In this document: positions 62,257 through 64,000 of the stretch, piece after piece
Layout: every line of letters begins with the position of its first letter
How positions within the stretch are numbered: the stretch's first letter is position 1
Notes under the pieces: generated by a model
Seen by the model: the letters and a program-made list of their open reading frames with translations, nothing else
Databases searched by the model: none
What the model was told of the DNA's origin: nothing
Assembly (NCBI GenBank): GCA_963695705.1
Contig: CAVOHB010000009.1
Coordinates: 1,302,001 to 1,366,000, forward strand
Reading direction: 5' to 3'
DNA from: JBKPNJ01 sp963695705
Lineage (GTDB): Bacteria > Actinomycetota > Actinomycetes > Propionibacteriales > Nocardioidaceae
DNA: 64,000 nucleotides
Translations under genes and position numbers: made by a program

Positions 62257-64000
62257 ATGACCGATTCCACCGATTCCCGCGCCTCCGCGTCCGGCCGCGT
62301 CCCAGACCAGGCCGGTCTGGAGGGGCTGGAGTCCAAGTGGGACGCGATCTGGGAGGAGCGCGGCACCTACCGGTTCGACCGCAGCAAGTCCCGGTCAGAG
62401 GTCTTCTCCATCGACACGCCTCCGCCGACCGTCTCCGGTTCGCTGCACGTTGGGCATGTCTTCTCGTACACGCATACCGACACCATCGCCCGCTTCCAAC
62501 GGATGCGGGGGCGCGAGGTGTTCTATCCGATGGGCTGGGACGACAACGGGCTGCCCACCGAGCGGCGGGTGCAGAACTTCTACGGCGTGCGGTGCGACCC
62601 GACGTTGCCGTACCAGGAGCAGTTCCAACCGCCCGTCAACCCCGACCCCAAGCGACAGGTGCCGATCAGCAGGGGCAACTTCATCGAGCTCTGCGAACGG
62701 CTCAGCTGGGAGGATGAGAAGGCTTTCGAGACACTGTGGCGCAAGGTCGGGCTGTCGGTGGACTGGTCGATGACATACACGACGATCAGCGACCACAGCC
62801 GCGCGGTCGCGCAGCGCGGGTTCCTGCGCAACCTCGGGCGCGACGAGGCCTACCTCGCCGAGGCGCCGACCCTCTGGGACGTCACCGACCAGACAGCGAT
62901 CGCGCAGGCCGAACTGGAGGATCGCGACGTCACGGGAGCGTTTCACCGGATCGCGTTCAGGACCGAGGGCGGGGCACCGGTCTGGGTCGAGACGACCCGT
63001 CCCGAGCTCATCCCCGCCTGCGTCGCGTTGGTGGCCCATCCCGACGACGAGCGCTACCAGTCGCTGTTCGGGTCGACCGCACGGTCCCCGCTCTTCGACG
63101 TCGAGCTCACCGTCCTCTCACACTGGCTGGCCGAGCCCGACAAGGGCTCCGGGCTGGCGATGATCTGCACCTTCGGTGATCTCACCGACGTGACCTGGTG
63201 GCGCGAGCTTCGACTGCCCACCCGGACGGTCATCGGCCGGGACGGCCGGATCCTGCGCGAGACGCCGCCCTGGATCGACTCCGCCGATGGCCGCCGAAGG
63301 TACGGCGAACTGGCGGGCAAGACCGTGTTCTCAGCCAGGGAAGCGATCGTCGGGATGCTGCGCGAGTCCGGTGACCTCGACGGCGAGCCGCGGGCCATCA
63401 CGCACCCGGTCAAGTTCTACGAACGAGGAACCAAGCCGCTCGAGATCGTCTCGACCCGCCAGTGGTACATCCGCAACGGCGGCCGCGACCCCGAGCTGCG
63501 GGCGGCGCTCATCGCCCGCGGGCACGAGCTCACCTGGGTACCCGAGTACATGCGGTACCGCTATGACAACTGGGTCGGCGGGCTCAACGGAGACTGGTTG
63601 ATCAGCCGGCAGCGGTTCTCCGGTGTCCCGATCCCGGTGTGGTATCCCCTGGACGATGCCGGCGAGCCGGTGTACGAGTCGCCGATCCTGCCCGCGGAGG
63701 CCGATCTGCCGGTCGACCCGTCTTCGGAGCCGGCACCGGGATATGACGAGGACCAGAGGGGCAAGCCGGACGGTTTCGTGGGCGACCCTGACGTCATGGA
63801 CACCTGGGCAACCTCGTCGCTGTCGCCTCAGATCGTCACCGGTTGGGAACGTGATCCCGATCTGTTCGCCCGCACGTTCCCGATGGACCTGCGGCCGCAG
63901 GCGCACGACATCATCAGGACCTGGCTGTTCTCCACGGTCGTCCGCTCCCACTTCGAGCACGGAACGCTTCCCTGGACGCACGTCGCGATCTCGGGGTGGG
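62257..64000 (+). CDS. valS: Valyl-tRNA synthetase, C-terminus cut by window edge
   Basis: Class I synthetase charging tRNA-Val. The first 581 residues are present: PPPTVSGSLHVGHVFSYTHT with the HIGH-like HVGH, FYPMGWDDNGLPTERRVQNF, the editing domain with VWVETTRPELIPACVALVAH, and DVMDTWATSSLSPQIVTG near the end. The KMSKS loop lies outside the window. The sequence style (GLESKWDAIWEERGTYRFDR, short N-terminus) recalls the archaeal/rickettsial-like ValRS subtype. Start ATG 62257 follows TAGGAT by 7 nt, so it is probably leaderless. Confidence 0.96.
   Translation, partial: MTDSTDSRASASGRVPDQAGLEGLESKWDAIWEERGTYRFDRSKSRSEVFSIDTPPPTVSGSLHVGHVFSYTHTDTIARFQRMRGREVFYPMGWDDNGLPTERRVQNFYGVRCDPTLPYQEQFQPPVNPDPKRQVPISRGNFIELCERLSWEDEKAFETLWRKVGLSVDWSMTYTTISDHSRAVAQRGFLRNLGRDEAYLAEAPTLWDVTDQTAIAQAELEDRDVTGAFHRIAFRTEGGAPVWVETTRPELIPACVALVAHPDDERYQSLFGSTARSPLFDVELTVLSHWLAEPDKGSGLAMICTFGDLTDVTWWRELRLPTRTVIGRDGRILRETPPWIDSADGRRRYGELAGKTVFSAREAIVGMLRESGDLDGEPRAITHPVKFYERGTKPLEIVSTRQWYIRNGGRDPELRAALIARGHELTWVPEYMRYRYDNWVGGLNGDWLISRQRFSGVPIPVWYPLDDAGEPVYESPILPAEADLPVDPSSEPAPGYDEDQRGKPDGFVGDPDVMDTWATSSLSPQIVTGWERDPDLFARTFPMDLRPQAHDIIRTWLFSTVVRSHFEHGTLPWTHVAISGW

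Noticed and set aside
1..64000. CRISPR arrays, insertion sequences, phage genes, rRNA
   Set aside because: I saw no regularly spaced repeats, transposase or integrase domains, phage structural genes or rRNA sequence anywhere in the window.

Overview
The window is high-GC DNA from an actinobacterium. The evidence is the conserved order valS / folC-DUF4233-ndk / mreBCD-mrdA-rodA / TIGR03960 ... TIGR03936-rne-rplU-rpmA-obg-proB-proA-nadD-rsfS-histidine phosphatase-tRNA-Ala ... leuS, together with leaderless start codons placed 6-7 nt after TAGNNT -10 boxes. A Nocardioidaceae-like (Propionibacteriales) host fits, but the family cannot be fixed from sequence alone. leuS at the left edge and valS at the right edge are both cut by the window.

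Positions 1-2190 hold leuS and, upstream of it, a probable leucine attenuator: an 11-residue leader peptide with three Leu codons in a row, a 10-bp hairpin over its stop codon, then an intrinsic terminator.

Positions 2200-37217 are accessory DNA lying between leuS and tRNA-Ala. They hold a LuxR/MalT-type regulator; a tightly packed arginine-deiminase operon (P-type ATPase, arcB, arcC, arcA, an unrecognised 51-codon ORF and an NhaC-family antiporter) that may run on into a DUF6325/SHOCT pair; a YfcC-family carrier; a second DUF6325/SHOCT pair in an operon with a SulP transporter; a ClC channel; cytochrome bd oxidase; a GH15 / NDH-2 / GMC / zwf carbon-redox cluster; an MBL hydrolase; an Eis-like acetyltransferase opposite an MFS pump; and DUF2252. 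The content suggests life under low oxygen, acid or energy limitation: substrate-level ATP from arginine, ion and pH transport, and alternative respiration. The block ends at tRNA-Ala, whose last 23 bp are duplicated 895 bp downstream, which resembles an attachment-site duplication.

Positions 37218-64000 are mostly core: the tRNA; NAD and proline synthesis; ribosome assembly and proteins (rsfS, obg, L21, L27); RNase E/G; a radical-SAM pair split by fdhA, an APC permease and a GNAT gene; the rod-shape and peptidoglycan operon; ndk; folC; valS.

A warning for users: about eleven single-base frameshifts interrupt otherwise well-conserved genes (arcB, the P-type ATPase, SulP twice, GH15, NDH-2 twice, GMC, MFS, a DUF5701 gene and rodA). 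Since core rodA is affected, uncorrected sequencing or assembly indels are the simplest explanation. Coordinates for these genes span the whole restored reading frame.
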